From contig NC_068975.1 in NCBI RefSeq assembly GCF_016808095.1, forward strand, positions 7,132,001 through 7,196,000: 64,000 bases of DNA, written 5' to 3'. Every line of letters begins with the position of its first letter. The first letter of the stretch is position 1. Below are positions 11,066-21,377 of this stretch, one piece after another. Under the pieces are notes generated by a model. The model was not told the DNA's origin. It made no database searches and was given only the letters and a program-made list of their open reading frames with translations. The translations under genes and the position numbers were made by a program. This DNA is from Vigna angularis (Eukaryota; Streptophyta; Magnoliopsida; Fabales; Fabaceae).

Positions 11066-12038
11066 CTATAAGAAAACATACTTCAAGTGTGGTGGTAACA
11101 TCTTCAACTCAAGTTTCTTTTCCTTGACTTTTTCCTTGGCATTAAAATCTTCAATTTTTGCCTCATGAAAAGGAATTTCTTTTAGCACATCCATGTCAGT
11201 CAAGCACTCACCAATCAATTTCTCTTCCTCATCGTTCAAGGCTTTAAAAGCATCAATGAGGGTTTTCTCCAAGGGGGAAGCAACACATACCAACTTCTCT
11301 TGAATCATACATACTTCATCAAATGTGTCAAAATGAAAACATGCCTTATCATCATTTGGGTGAGACATGGCTTCAAAGACATTGAAAATCACCTGTTCAT
11401 CCTGTACTCTTACTTTGAGTTTTCCATTCTCCATATCAATTAAGACTCTAGCAGTCTTCATAAATGGTCTCCCAAGAATGAGAGGCACATCCACATCCTC
11501 CTCCATCTCCATGATGACAAAATCCACAGGGAACAGAAATTTATCCACTTTAACAAGCACATCTTCAACCACCCCATGAGGGTATTTCAGGGATCTATCT
11601 ACTAATTGGAGAGTCATACGAGTAGGCTTAAGTTCCAAGCCTTCAAATGTTTTAAACATAGAGAGAGGCATCAAATTAATGATAGCTCCCAAATAAATCA
11701 ATGCCCTTCCAACGACCAACTTTCCTATGGTGCACGGGATGGTGAAACTACCCAGATATTTAAACTTAGGAGGTGAAAGCTTTTGTATGATAGCACTGCA
11801 ATTTCCTAGTACTTCAATAGTTTCCTCTTCAATGTATTTCCTCTTTTTCGTAAGAAGTTCCTTCAAAAAAATTTCATGTGAATGCATTTGTTGAAGTGCT
11901 TCAGAGAATGGTATGTTAATCTCATATTTCTTGAAAATTTCCATGAAACGCTCAAATTGGTTTTCTTTTTCCTTCCTTGAATGGACTTTAGGATAAGGAA
12001 GGGGCTTCTCAATTGCTTTTCCTTTTTCTCTCTCTTCA
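11066..12038 (-). pseudogene. aspartic protease region of gypsy element B
   Basis: A 292-residue open frame (start near 11,944) continues upstream in the same frame as '...PYPKVHSRKEKENQFERF'. It contains the retropepsin region 'GSFTIPCTIGKL..GRALIYLGAIINLMP' and 'PLILGRPFMKTARVLID'. In element C the corresponding catalytic motif is IDLGAS; here the Asp is replaced by Tyr and the Ser by Ile, so the enzyme would be inactive. A single TAG separates this frame from the RT relic, which continues in the same frame. In an intact element it would cleave the gag-pol polyprotein. Confidence 0.8.
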
Positions 12039-12054
12039 CTTTGTCCTCACTCGC

Positions 12055-12150
12055 ACACTTTCCGGGAAAACTTCCCGGAAGGTCACCCATCCCATAATTG
12101 CTCCAGGCTAAGCACGCTTAACCATGGAGTTCTTATGAGTCAGGCTACCA
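12055..12150 (-). repeat. 5S rRNA-like domain, truncated Cassandra LTR
   Basis: The complement of this stretch reads like 5S RNA around the 'AAGCGTGCTT..' and 'GGATGGGTGACC' regions, with a few changes and small gaps. In Cassandra this domain can carry the RNA polymerase III internal promoter. I see similarity only to part of the 5S gene, so this is not a functional 5S rRNA gene. Confidence 0.75.
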
Positions 12151-12546
12151 AAAAGCAAATGCATTTTGGTGATATGAGTAGTCAAATCAATTCCTTTAAG
12201 CTATCCTTCAACCGTATAGTCCCATACCTATACAGTCTCCAAATCCCTCTCATTCCGGTGTATGTTCGATTCATCCATGTACCCCTTCCACCCGAAGCTG
12301 CCAGGAGCCGCTCCTTGTCTGTGCCCCCTACACCATGCTTCTTGCACCGGCGTCACTCCCCGCCCTCGTCTCCGTGCCCGGGTGTCACATGCCCACCAGC
12401 TTCCGCTCTGGTTCGTCCTCGAACCACACCGTACTGGGAGAGGCTAGGCTCTGATACCATCTGTAACGTCCCGGCAACTCGTAGGGACCATCGACTGCCC
12501 CCACAGATCACCACCAGGCTTTCCAGTGTGCTTTGTCCTCACTCGC

Positions 12547-12642
12547 ACACTTTCCGGGAAAACTTCCCGGAAGGTCACCCATCCCAGAATTACTCCAGGC
12601 TAAGCACGCTTAACCATGGAGTTCTTATGAGTCAGGCTACCG
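12547..12642 (-). repeat. 5S rRNA-like domain, complete Cassandra LTR
   Basis: Second copy of the 5S-derived domain, about 492 bp from the first. It differs by only a few bases (for example CAGAATTAC for CATAATTGC), indicating a fairly recent insertion. Confidence 0.75.
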
Positions 12643-12880
12643 AAAAGCAAATGCATTTTGGTGATATGAGTAGCCAAATCAATCCATTAAGCTATCCTTC
12701 AACCGTATAGTCCCATACCTATACAGTCTCCAAATCCCTCTCATTCCGGTGTATGTTCGATTCATCCATGTACCCGTTCCACCCGAAGCTGTCAGGAGCC
12801 GCTCCTTGTCTGTGCCCCCTGCACCATGCTTCTTGCACCGGCGTCACTCCCCGCCCTCGTCTCCGTGCCCGGGTGTCACA

Positions 12881-13213
12881 GTTTTCACCCTTGATTATAG
12901 TTGCCTTGGCGGCCCGAATTACCCATATAATACAATTCTTCTTAGGCATTGGCTTGCATAACACACTGTCCATTAATATGATCTCCACCACATAGCTCAC
13001 AAAGTTGATGTTGAGCTTGAGAAACATTTTGAAGCTCTTTAGGAAGTTGAGAGAGCTTGTTCATCAAGGCCTCAAGTTGCTGACTCATTATCTTATTCTG
13101 AGCCAATAAAGCATCTTGAGATTGCAGCTGGAGAACTCCTTTTTGTTGGAATTCACCTCTTTCATTATGTGTCTCATTGTCATTGGTAGCCATATTCTCA
13201 ATCAACTCATAAG
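12881..13213 (-). pseudogene. gag zinc-knuckle segment of gypsy element B
   Basis: The minus-strand frame contains 'YELIENMATND', a coiled glutamine-rich stretch, then the zinc knuckle CELCGGDHINGQC and, after a stop, '..GRQGNYNQGE'. The same order (knuckle, then GNY-QG) is seen in Athila-type gag and in element C at 23,690. The frame is interrupted downstream by the Cassandra element and upstream by solo LTR S1. Confidence 0.8.
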
Positions 13214-13218
13214 CTTCA

Positions 13219-14739
13219 TGATGAGTCATATTTTCTTCACTTCACTTAGCTTATTGTGCTAGATTTAATCAAGGAATTGTGCTTGAATGTCCAGTATTTC
13301 CCCATTTTTGCTAATTGTGCTTAATTTGACCAAAAATTCTTATTTTAATTAATTTGAATTATCTGAGCTTATTATTTTCATTATTGATTGCAGGGAAAAT
13401 TTTGGAAGTACATTTTGGGACATTATAAGGGCTGCCACATAATTCAAGACCCTCCACATAGGCATTTCAGATTTAGTTATATTGTAATTTAGTTGTTTAG
13501 GACTTTTTGAACCAACTTGTGCACTTTTGGGCCAATTTTGGCAAAGTAGGTTAGGCCCAAAAGTGGGGGAGGCTGACTTGGCACCCTAGGGAGTGCGTTA
13601 GTCGCCACCCAGAAAGAGGAGACACATTTTTTCCTTTTAAACTCGGGGTCACAACAGCACGTTGGAGAAGCATGAAGCGGTGGTTTAACTGAATTGAAAG
13701 CACACAAAGGGGAGGATGGAGGGATACGGTTGAAGGAGTTGCGTCGAGCAGGGAGTGAATTTTTATCATTTTACTTTGGTTAGAAAAATAAGGATACGTT
13801 GGTTCATTATTTTGTGTCTTTCCATGTTTATTATTCGGTTTTCTTTATTTTGAATATAATCAGTTGCTCACTTTTTCTTAATTCAATAGTTGCTTTTTAA
13901 TTCACGAAAGATGCATTTATGCTTTAGTAATTTCATGTCCAAGCTGTAGTGTGCTTATGCTGAACGTTGTTTTTTTTATTCACGTCAAAGCATTTCTTAT
14001 TTCTATATTGCATTTTAGTTGATTCACACCAAGGGGAATTGAGATTTGTTCTTGCTACACGCGCTTGCTTCCAACGCTGATTTCTATTGGAATGAAGAGC
14101 ACTATTCATTTTCTTGCATTTAGTAAAAGGGACGTTTTGGGAGAGGTAATGTACGGTGATGGACTTTTAATTTCTTTCTTGGAGAAAAGCATGTGACTTT
14201 ATTTGGAGAGCTCCACAAGCTTGCATTTTAATTTGTCATGCACCTTGAGCATTTAATTTTACTTCCAAGCTGCATTATGCATTTAATGTTTTAGCTTAAG
14301 CATTGCATTTAATTACAATACCATGTGTTTCTTTATTATCTGCTGAATTTTAATTAGCTCACACATCTTGTTTTAGGATCGTTCAGTTTACTGTTTTCGT
14401 TCACTATGTTGTATATTTTGTTTGGCTTCTTTATCTTCCTGTATTTCCAATTTCCTCACTTTCTTTAGAGACCGTTCGATCATCTATAGGACCGTTCAGT
14501 CTTCATGCTTTGTTCATTTATTTCAATGTTTTCAATTCTGTTTGGTTGTATTTAATTTCTAGTTTTAATTTATTTCATTTCTAATCACAAAAACACTTTC
14601 CAACCCCCCCTCCCCCACTACGTGTTTCACCTAAGCCTCAAACCACATTTGGTCCTTGAGACACGACCTAGGAGTCACTTCCTAGTCTATACTGCATTCT
14701 TAATGCACATTAAAATTGTATGGGGTGCGACACCCATCA
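13219..14739 (+). mobile_element. solo LTR S1 (S family)
   Basis: The segment of 1,521 bp starts TGATGAGTCAT and ends GACACCCATCA, with a perfect 5-bp duplication CTTCA at 13,214-13,218 and 14,740-14,744. Excising it with one duplication copy restores the gag frame '..KTLDEAYELIENM' on the minus strand. The block ACCTAGGAGTCACTTCCTAG and TATACTGCAT near its end is shared by S0, S2 and S3. Two GACCGTTCG-type motifs occur at about 14,470-14,500. No coding region. Confidence 0.9.
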
Positions 14740-14921
14740 CTTCATCTAGAGTCTTGTTCTTGATGTTACCTCCAGCTGAGGCATCCAACATCAATTTAGT
14801 TTGTGATTTAATCCTTCAAGAAAAAAAAAACTACTGTAGGTTCATCAAATCCATGAGTAGGAGTTTTCCACAATAGGCCTTTGAATCTATCCCATGCTTG
14901 ACCTAGGTTTCGTCCATGCCC
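14740..14921 (-). pseudogene. gag capsid-side fragment of gypsy element B
   Basis: Reverse reading gives 'WDRFKGLLWKTPTHGFDEP' with decayed surroundings and then 'LDASAGG.IKNKTLDEA', which continues into the fragment at 12,881-13,213 after S1 is removed. It is cut at 14,921 by a copia LTR. Confidence 0.7.
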
Positions 14922-15127
14922 TGTTGGAAAGAAGAATAAATTTTAACGCAACCTAAGGCAAACAATACATAGAATCAAATATAAACCACATCCTATACAT
15001 AAATCTACTAAATTATAAAAGCTTTAATATAAAAACAAGTCTTCATGAAGATCTTCCTGCAATAAGAGCACTTGAGACTTGACTTTAAGACATCATCAAA
15101 ATTTATCTCTTTAGCTTTATGCTAACA
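14922..15127 (-). mobile_element. short copia 3' LTR
   Basis: The 206-bp segment has inverted ends (TGTTGG...CTAACA) and is followed by a purine tract on the minus strand (15,128-15,141), so it is the 3' LTR of a minus-strand element. Its sequence does not match the LTR next to the gag relic at 17,491. The two may therefore come from different copia insertions joined by deletion. Confidence 0.65.
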
Positions 15128-15660
15128 ATCTCCCCCTTTTTGATGATGATCAAAATATTTTAATTTAATGGTTTTTGTAACCTGTAGTGATCTTTAACTC
15201 ATACATAACTTAAAGAAGAGAAATTAGTAGACAAAAGATAAATATAATTAAGCCTTTAGACATATTTCTCCCCCTTTTTGATCATTATTAAAAAGGTGTT
15301 ATGTATGATATAAAAAAATTTCTCTCCCTAAATATAAGAACTCCCCTTGAATATAACTCACAAACAAATAAATAACAATTATCATAATTTTTATTAAAGG
15401 GAAATTGGAGACATAATTCAAAACATAGAAAATAGAATAAATTTAAAAATCATAATAAATAAAAACAGGATAAAGAAATACTCCTCTTTATTGAGTCACT
15501 TAAACAAAATTAAATTGCATTTGATTCTTTAAGGAAGAAAGAGAAGTAGTTAAAAAAAATTATCAAAATTTTCTTTTCAAGTTAAAAACTCCCCCTTAAT
15601 TTGACAAATCATACTTTACCAAGTTTTGGTGCACACCCAAAAACTTCTTCCTTAATTTTG
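15128..15660 (-). other. polypurine tract and 3' non-coding part of a copia element
   Basis: CTCCCCCTTTTTGATGAT (the complement of a polypurine tract) lies beside the LTR. A second very similar copy occurs at about 15,270-15,287. The rest is A+T rich with no open frame. The pol region expected between gag and this tract is absent. Confidence 0.55.
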
Positions 15661-17497
15661 GAATAACCTGCAAAATAGAAAAAATAATATTTTGGTACCC
15701 AAAAATACTTATTTGGGTCCTTTAAAGTTAGAGACATATTATTTTATAATTGGAATCCATGCATATATTTCATTTGGAACACCATACTGTTTTATTCTAC
15801 AATTATTTGATGTTTGACCATTTTTCATGCAATAAAAAGAAGTAACATCATTTGGGTTCCTATAATATCTATTTTTATAATTATAATCATAATAATTTTG
15901 ACTATATTTTGGAACATACTTGATTTTATTTTTATAGTTATAATCATTATAATTATATTTAGGAACATTTTCAATTTTTCTACCATAATCATAATCCTAG
16001 TAATTATAATTATATTTAGGAACATTTTTATCAATCTTTTTAACATTTGAATTATTTTTACTACTTTCAGCATGCCTTATTTCTTGTAATTTATTCATAT
16101 TTATGCAAGATATACATTCATGATTACTAACAAATTTTCCTTTTTCTAGATAGGAAAATTTATTTCTTAAATCTTTATTTTCTTCAAAAATATTTTCAAA
16201 GTTTAATTTTAAATTTTTATTTTGTTCAAAAATATTTTCAAAATTTAATTTTAATTCTTTGAAATCCTTTTCCAATTTCTTATGAGCTTTATCTAATTTT
16301 TCAGATTCTACTATTAAAGCAGCATAAGTTTCATGCAATCCATCTTCACTATATTGACTATAATTATCATAATCGCTAGATGTACTTACTTGGCTTCCAA
16401 CAGTGTCGTCGTCCGCCATTAAACAAATGTTTGCTTCTTCATCATAATTGCTCAAGTCAAAAATTGTTTCGTTGTCATCGTCCCATGCGATGTAGGCTTT
16501 CTTTTTCTTGAAGAACTTCTTTTCTTTTATTTCTTCACCCTTCTTTTGATTTGGGTAGTTAGCTTTTAAGTGCTCCCTTTCTCCATAACCATAACATCTA
16601 TAGTTTGAGGAAGAGCCTTGATTTTCTCTCTTTTCGTATTTAAATCTTCCTTTGTCTTTTGATTTCATGAATCTATTGAGCCTTTTTATCATGAGTCTCA
16701 GATTTTCTTCATCTTTCTGAGTCTTCATCTTTTATTTTGTTCTTGCTCCTTTCTACCTCAGATTTTAAGGCTAGAGTCCTTTTTTTCTTATTTTTTGCTT
16801 CTTCTTCATCTAGTCTTCCAAGGTCAAGTTCATGCTCTCTCAATGTCCCAAGTAATGTCGCCATAGTCATTTAGTTGAGATTTTGTGACTCAGAAATTGC
16901 AGTCACTTTTGGTTGCCACGACCTGTCTAAAGATTTCAATATTTTTATGTTAAGCTCATCATTTTCGAAAGACTTACCTAGTCTAATGAAATGGTTAACG
17001 ATGTTGGTGAAATGTTTCTGAACGTCTGAGATTGTTTCGCCTTGCTTCATCTTGAACATTTTGTATTCTTGGATTAAGGTATTCTTTCTCGCTCTCTTTA
17101 CGTTATTTGTACCTTCATGGGTCACTCTCAACACTTCCCATATCTCTTGAGCGGTCTTACAAAAAGAGATCATGTAAAACTCATCAACGGTTAAAGCAGA
17201 TGAAATAATGTTTTGAGCTTTCACATCATTTTGAAACCTTTTCTTTTCTTCAACAGTCCACTAAACACGGGGCTTTGGTTCATGCATATTGTCAGTAGGA
17301 GCAGACGAACCAAATGCAATAACTTCCCAAATATCACAATCAATAAACTCAATAAATATTTGCATTCTTACCTTCCAGAATGCATAATTTTCACATGTGA
17401 ATAGGGGTGGTCTATTGATAGAAGCACCCTTTGCAAAGTTTGAACTAATCCTGCCATTTGAATAACTATCAAATCGAGCTCTGATACCAATTTTCAA
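15661..17497 (-). pseudogene. copia gag relic (element D, SIRE/Maximus-like)
   Basis: Reading on the minus strand from 17,497: 'NRPPLFTCENYAFWKVRM' (gag start), 'ARKNTLIQEYKMFKMKQGETI' and 'TNIVNHFIRLGK' (UBN2-type gag domain, frame 17,224-16,871). Next come a zinc knuckle CYGYGEREHLKANY (frame 16,728-15,997), an acidic stretch, a coiled coil with the internal duplication 'LNFENIFEQNK/LNFENIFEENK', and a decayed 'KGPK..IWVPK' tail near 15,680. Two of the four zinc ligands are Tyr instead of Cys, and several stops break the frame. It would have been the particle structural protein. No protease, integrase or RT is present. Confidence 0.8.
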
Positions 17498-17712
17498 AGC
17501 AGCTACAACGGAATTATTGCCGTGGGATAACGACCAAGAGGGTTTTTAATACGAACGTGTGTCTTTTAATTTCTACTCAATTAGGCTTACCAAGCAAATA
17601 AAAATAACAAATAAAGAGAGAAATTTGCAGAGATGATTTTATCCTAGTTCGGATCTTACCAATCCTACATCCAGTCGCTTATCTCAAATCAAGATAAACA
17701 GTTCACTACTCA
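17477..17712 (-). mobile_element. primer site and partial 5' LTR of copia element D
   Basis: GCTCTGATACCA (17,477-17,488) is the complement of the Met-tRNA primer site immediately upstream of the gag start. About 222 bp of LTR-like sequence follow, including a 'tagttcgg-tcttaccaatcctacatccag' phrase resembling the copia LTR at 13-807. The expected TG terminus has decayed. It is cut at 17,712 by the LTR of element E. Confidence 0.6.
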
Positions 17713-18406
17713 TGATGGAGAAGTGAATGCCTAAAGAGAAGTATACTAATGACATTTAAAAGAATGAATGGAAAATAAAAGCAGAAAAGAGAAAGGACGA
17801 GGAAACTTATGATTCGTAGACACGCCACTTGAGAGAGGACTCCAAGATAAGTGTCGAAGAAGGACTGCCCAAAATGGACTAGAGACAGAAAACTATCTCA
17901 AGAGGAATGCAAATTTGAATTCAACTCAAAGAATTCATTCAATTTCGAAGTTAATCCAAACGGAGACCCTAAGCCTTCTTATATAGCACTTGGAGTGAGT
18001 TTGGAGAGTGGAATTAAGAGATGTGGGACTTCTAGTCTCAAGGCCGTCCAATAGCTCCTAAGGTGATTTGAGTCCCACATTGTTTAATTCCCTTCATCCT
18101 CAAGGTTGTCCAATAGCTCATAAGCCAACTAGTTCTCCTAAAGTTCAAAACAAAGAAGAAAAGCTATGCTACCTTGCACTTCCATCGAAGAAGCCTTTCT
18201 TCCTTTTCTTTTCTTTTAAGACCAAGCCATGAGAGTCCCACATTGCTTGTGCTTAAAGGAAAAGAAGGGTTTATAAGCGTTTATTCTACTAGAACTAATG
18301 AAAAGAAATCAAAGAGGCAAATACAAGCCTTTGAAACCTATTCTACTCTTTTTGTGTTTTTGTCACTTTGAAACTCTTCATTGTTGCCCCATTTATGATC
18401 ACATCA
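17713..18406 (-). mobile_element. 3' LTR of gypsy element E
   Basis: On the minus strand the segment starts TGATGTGATCAT right after a purine-rich tract (CATGAGGGGA) and ends CTCCATCA (694 bp). It is homologous along its length to the solo LTR at 44,986-45,762. It contains repeated 'CAATGTGGGACT'-type phrases. The order LTR, purine tract, protease, gag fits a minus-strand gypsy element. Confidence 0.75.
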
Positions 18407-18899
18407 TCCCCTCATGTTGGAGAGGATTCGACCTTGAATCTTGAAAAACCTGCAACAAAGAGAGATGAATGACTTATTTATTTTTATAATCCAAAGAAAC
18501 TCCTCCTGGATCAAATGTTAACCTGCAAAAAACATCAAATATTTTGTGAATGAATTGATGTTGACCAAACAATGTATATAGAAAAGGAATGGTGAAAGAA
18601 TGGGTCTTTGAAATTGGATTTATTTTCTTAGTGGAAACAAAAAATCGTTTTTTAGAAAAAGTTTTATTTTTGTCTTGAGTTAAGTGTAAAAAAGAAAACA
18701 TTAACTCAATATGTGGTTTGGAAATGGTGTGTGAAGAAGTGGTAATAAAAGATGAAAAAGGTGGGATATTTTCACAAAAGTTTTGAGGAAAAGAAGAAAG
18801 CTTAATAATTGGAGAAAAGTAGAAGGGTTGAAAAACTCCCCTAAAGGTTCTTGAATCCTATAGAAAGGTGGGAGTGGAAGGTGCCTTCGGTAACACTTC
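18407..18899 (-). other. 3' internal remnant of element E
   Basis: Purine tract (18,407-18,417) followed by about 480 bp with no recognisable pol sequence. RT, RNase H and integrase are missing, so E is a deletion derivative or non-autonomous copy. Confidence 0.5.
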
Positions 18900-19458
18900 C
18901 TATGTGACTAGGACGTTTGCCTTCTCCTTTTCTCTCACAGGTTCTTCTTTTTCTCTGTTTGCTTTCTCCTCTTTTTCTTTCCTCTCATTTTCTTCTTTTG
19001 CTCTTTCTGCTCTTTCTTTTGTTTCTCTGTCCTCTTGTCTATCTTGAAGGACCTCTTTATGAGAGATGAGACAATTAAGCTTGACTTTCTCCTTTTCTTC
19101 ACCTCTCTTGGACTTCATGATGAGGTGGTCCTCATGTATTCCCTTTGGAGTTAGAGGTTTTAAGATGACCTTGCGCCCTTGGTAAGTAAAAGACATCCGA
19201 TTAGTAAGACCATCATGTTGAACATTTCTATCAAATTTCCATGTCCTTCCTAATAGAATGTGAGTTGCTTCCATGGGTACAACATCACAAAGAACCTTAT
19301 CTTGGTATTTGCCAATAGAAAAGGAAATATGGACTTGTTTGTTTACCAAGATTTCACCCTCCTCACTTAACCATTGAAGCTTGTAGGGCTTGGCATGCGC
19401 AATAGTGGACAACTTGAGTTTTCCTACTACACGAGTTCTAGCCACATTAGTGCAACTT
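18900..19458 (-). pseudogene. gypsy element E: aspartic protease region
   Basis: The minus-strand frame includes 'AKPYKLQWLSEEGEI', 'VHISFSIGKYQDKVLCDVVPMEATHILLGRTW' and 'DGLTNRMSFTYQGRK', a typical Ty3/gypsy protease region. A Lys/Glu-rich tail follows. The catalytic region (IDG...) lies in the neighbouring frame ending at about 19,427, and a one-base shift near 19,459-19,462 separates the two, so no active protease can be made. The gypsy lineage (chromovirus, possibly Reina/CRM-like) is uncertain. Confidence 0.75.
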
Positions 19459-20767
19459 CCCCATCTATTATCATGGAGAAAACTTTGCTAGCTATAAGAC
19501 ATCTAGTGTGAAAAATATTTTCTCTTTGAGTTGTATCAAAGTCCTTGTGGACTTGTCCCAATAGACGTCTTATAACTAGTAGGTCTCCATCAAAAGGAAC
19601 CTTGAATTCATCTTTATTAGAGGAAGAAGAAGAGTGAGAAGTGTGTGCAGGTGAAGAAGGAGGAGAGTCATCAATGACAACCTCTTCTCCTCGAATGCAC
19701 ATTGCCCGTTGGTTGGGGCATGCAGATGCAATGTGACCATGACCTAAGCACTTGAAGCATTTGATTTGACTAGATCGCATAGGTGACTTAGGTTTAGAAG
19801 AAAGCGCGGGGTTAGTAGAAGATGGGCAAGATTTATGAGTGGTCTCCCTAGAAGGATCCTTGTCTTTGTCTCGTGACGATGAGCTCTTGTAAAATTTTTC
19901 CTTTGAAGAGCTTGAAAACTTGTTGCGGTAGGACTCTTTTCACAAAATTTGTCTTTCAACCTTCATAGCCCTATGCACCACAACATCCAAGTTCTCATCA
20001 TCATGGAGATCCACAATGTCTTGGATGTTTCTATTGAGACCGCTGATAAATCTTGCTATTTTTTCGGATTCAGTTTCATTTGTATTGTTAGTACGATATA
20101 AGAGCACTTGGAGCTCGCGCGCATACTCCTCCACACTTCATCTACCCTGCGTAAGCCGTTGGAGCTTAATCAGGAGGTTCCTAAGGTAGTATGGAGTTAC
20201 GAATTGCTGGTACAACAAGTCCCGAAAATGTTCCCAAGAGCTCGCGTGTGAGCTCCTAGTGGTGTTTTTGTTCATCCTAAGTAGTCATTGCATGGCGTAT
20301 CCCTCTAAAGCTAAATTAGCTAACTTTACACGCAAATGTCCCTCTACACTATACAAATCAAAAATCTGATCTACTTTAGCTATCCAATCTAAAAATACAG
20401 TAGGTTCGGCTTCTCCTTTGAAAGGTGGCAAAGTCAACTTTTGCATTGCATTGCTTTGGTCCAAGGTGTGATCTTCTTGCTTCTTCTTCGATGAACCATG
20501 CTCATGATCATGTGTTTGCTTCCCTTTTCCCTTTACCTCCATGTCTAGCCGCTTACTAATTGAATCAAGTTGGTGTTGCATTTGTTGAAATGCCTTCATC
20601 ATATCAAACTTGCTAGATGTACCTCCATGATGGCTAGCTCTATTAGAAGAGGAATGGCTTGAACCTGTTGACATTTTAAAAAGGCACAAACAGCAACAAT
20701 CTAACACAACAACCACATTAGAATTAGTGTGAAAACAGCAGCTAAAAGTGGCGCAAACAGCAGCCAA
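19459..20767 (-). pseudogene. gypsy element E: gag
   Basis: From 20,767 leftward the frames read a low-complexity Ser/His-rich start, 'QKLTLPPFKGEAEPTVFLDWIAKVDQIFDL' split over conserved positions, 'YARELQVLLYRTNNTNETESEK' and 'ARFISGLNRNIQDIVDLHDDENL' (19,940-20,134), then the canonical zinc knuckle CFKCLGHGHIASAC (about 19,700-19,755). Several frame changes break it, at about 20,280, 20,135 and 19,950. The domain order (capsid-like, zinc knuckle, protease) is normal for gypsy elements. Confidence 0.8.
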
Positions 20768-21377
20768 GGTTCACTCCAAAACACCAAGAAATGATGGCTC
20801 AAGGCTCACAGTTTTATGGTGAAAGATAGAACAAGATCACTCCCTCACTTGCACTTTGTTTTCAAGATAGTAATATATCTCACAAGTCCAGATTTAAGAG
20901 TACAAGCTCAAGGCTAAAGCAAGTGGAAAGATGTACAATCCAACCTCAACACCAAAAGAAGTCCAAACCAAGACAGCACACAGTAGAAGCCAAAAAGAAT
21001 GGATGAAAACAACAAGACAAATGGTGAAAATTGAACCTAAAAAATCAAGAAACTTGGCACAAAACAAAGGGCAGTATTCTAAAGATTTATGAAAGACAAA
21101 ATAGCAAGAAAATGGAGTCAAAACAGTGGCACAAATTGAACAAGGCAGCAAGCAAAATTAACACAACTAAGAAAGAAAATCACACCAACATGCTAGGTAT
21201 ACATGAAGAGTAAGATCTAATTAATGCTGGAATTAATTTGGCAAACCTCAAACTTATAAATTATGTATGTTTTAAGATAAAAGAGGCTTTTAAATATGCT
21301 ATCAGACACACAAAACAATAACTAGTTTTGTTGAATTTTTTCTTTCTTTTTATACAGCAAGCAGATTTTGGTAAAAG
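20768..21377. other. 5' leader remnant of element E and unassigned DNA
   Basis: A-rich sequence upstream of the gag of E. I find no primer site and no matching 5' LTR; the expected right LTR of E appears lost at the junction with the next LTR. The short frames on both strands resemble nothing I know. Confidence 0.35.

Larger units (their letters stand above)
12039..12880 (-). mobile_element. Cassandra-type TRIM with 5S-rRNA-derived LTRs
   Basis: Two direct repeats flank only 72 bp: 12,039-12,389 (351 bp, truncated at its left edge) and 12,462-12,880 (419 bp, TGTAACGTCC...GGTGTCACA). The internal piece holds the reverse complement of a Met-tRNA primer site (GCTCTGATACCA, 12,448-12,459), so the element is on the minus strand. 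Each LTR contains a 5S rRNA-like stretch: GGTCACCCATCCC and AAGCACGCTTAACCATGGAGTTCT-like sequence are the complement of the 3' half of 5S RNA. This combination defines the Cassandra family. It sits in the gag of element B, and the left side shows a deletion. Confidence 0.85.

Noticed and set aside
12547..12642. A genuine 5S rRNA gene
   Set aside because: Only part of the 5S sequence is matched, with gaps, and it lies inside matching LTRs with a primer site.
12135..13027. 191-residue forward frame and other frames across the duplicated 492-bp unit
   Set aside because: They run through the two LTRs of the Cassandra element and simply repeat its sequence.
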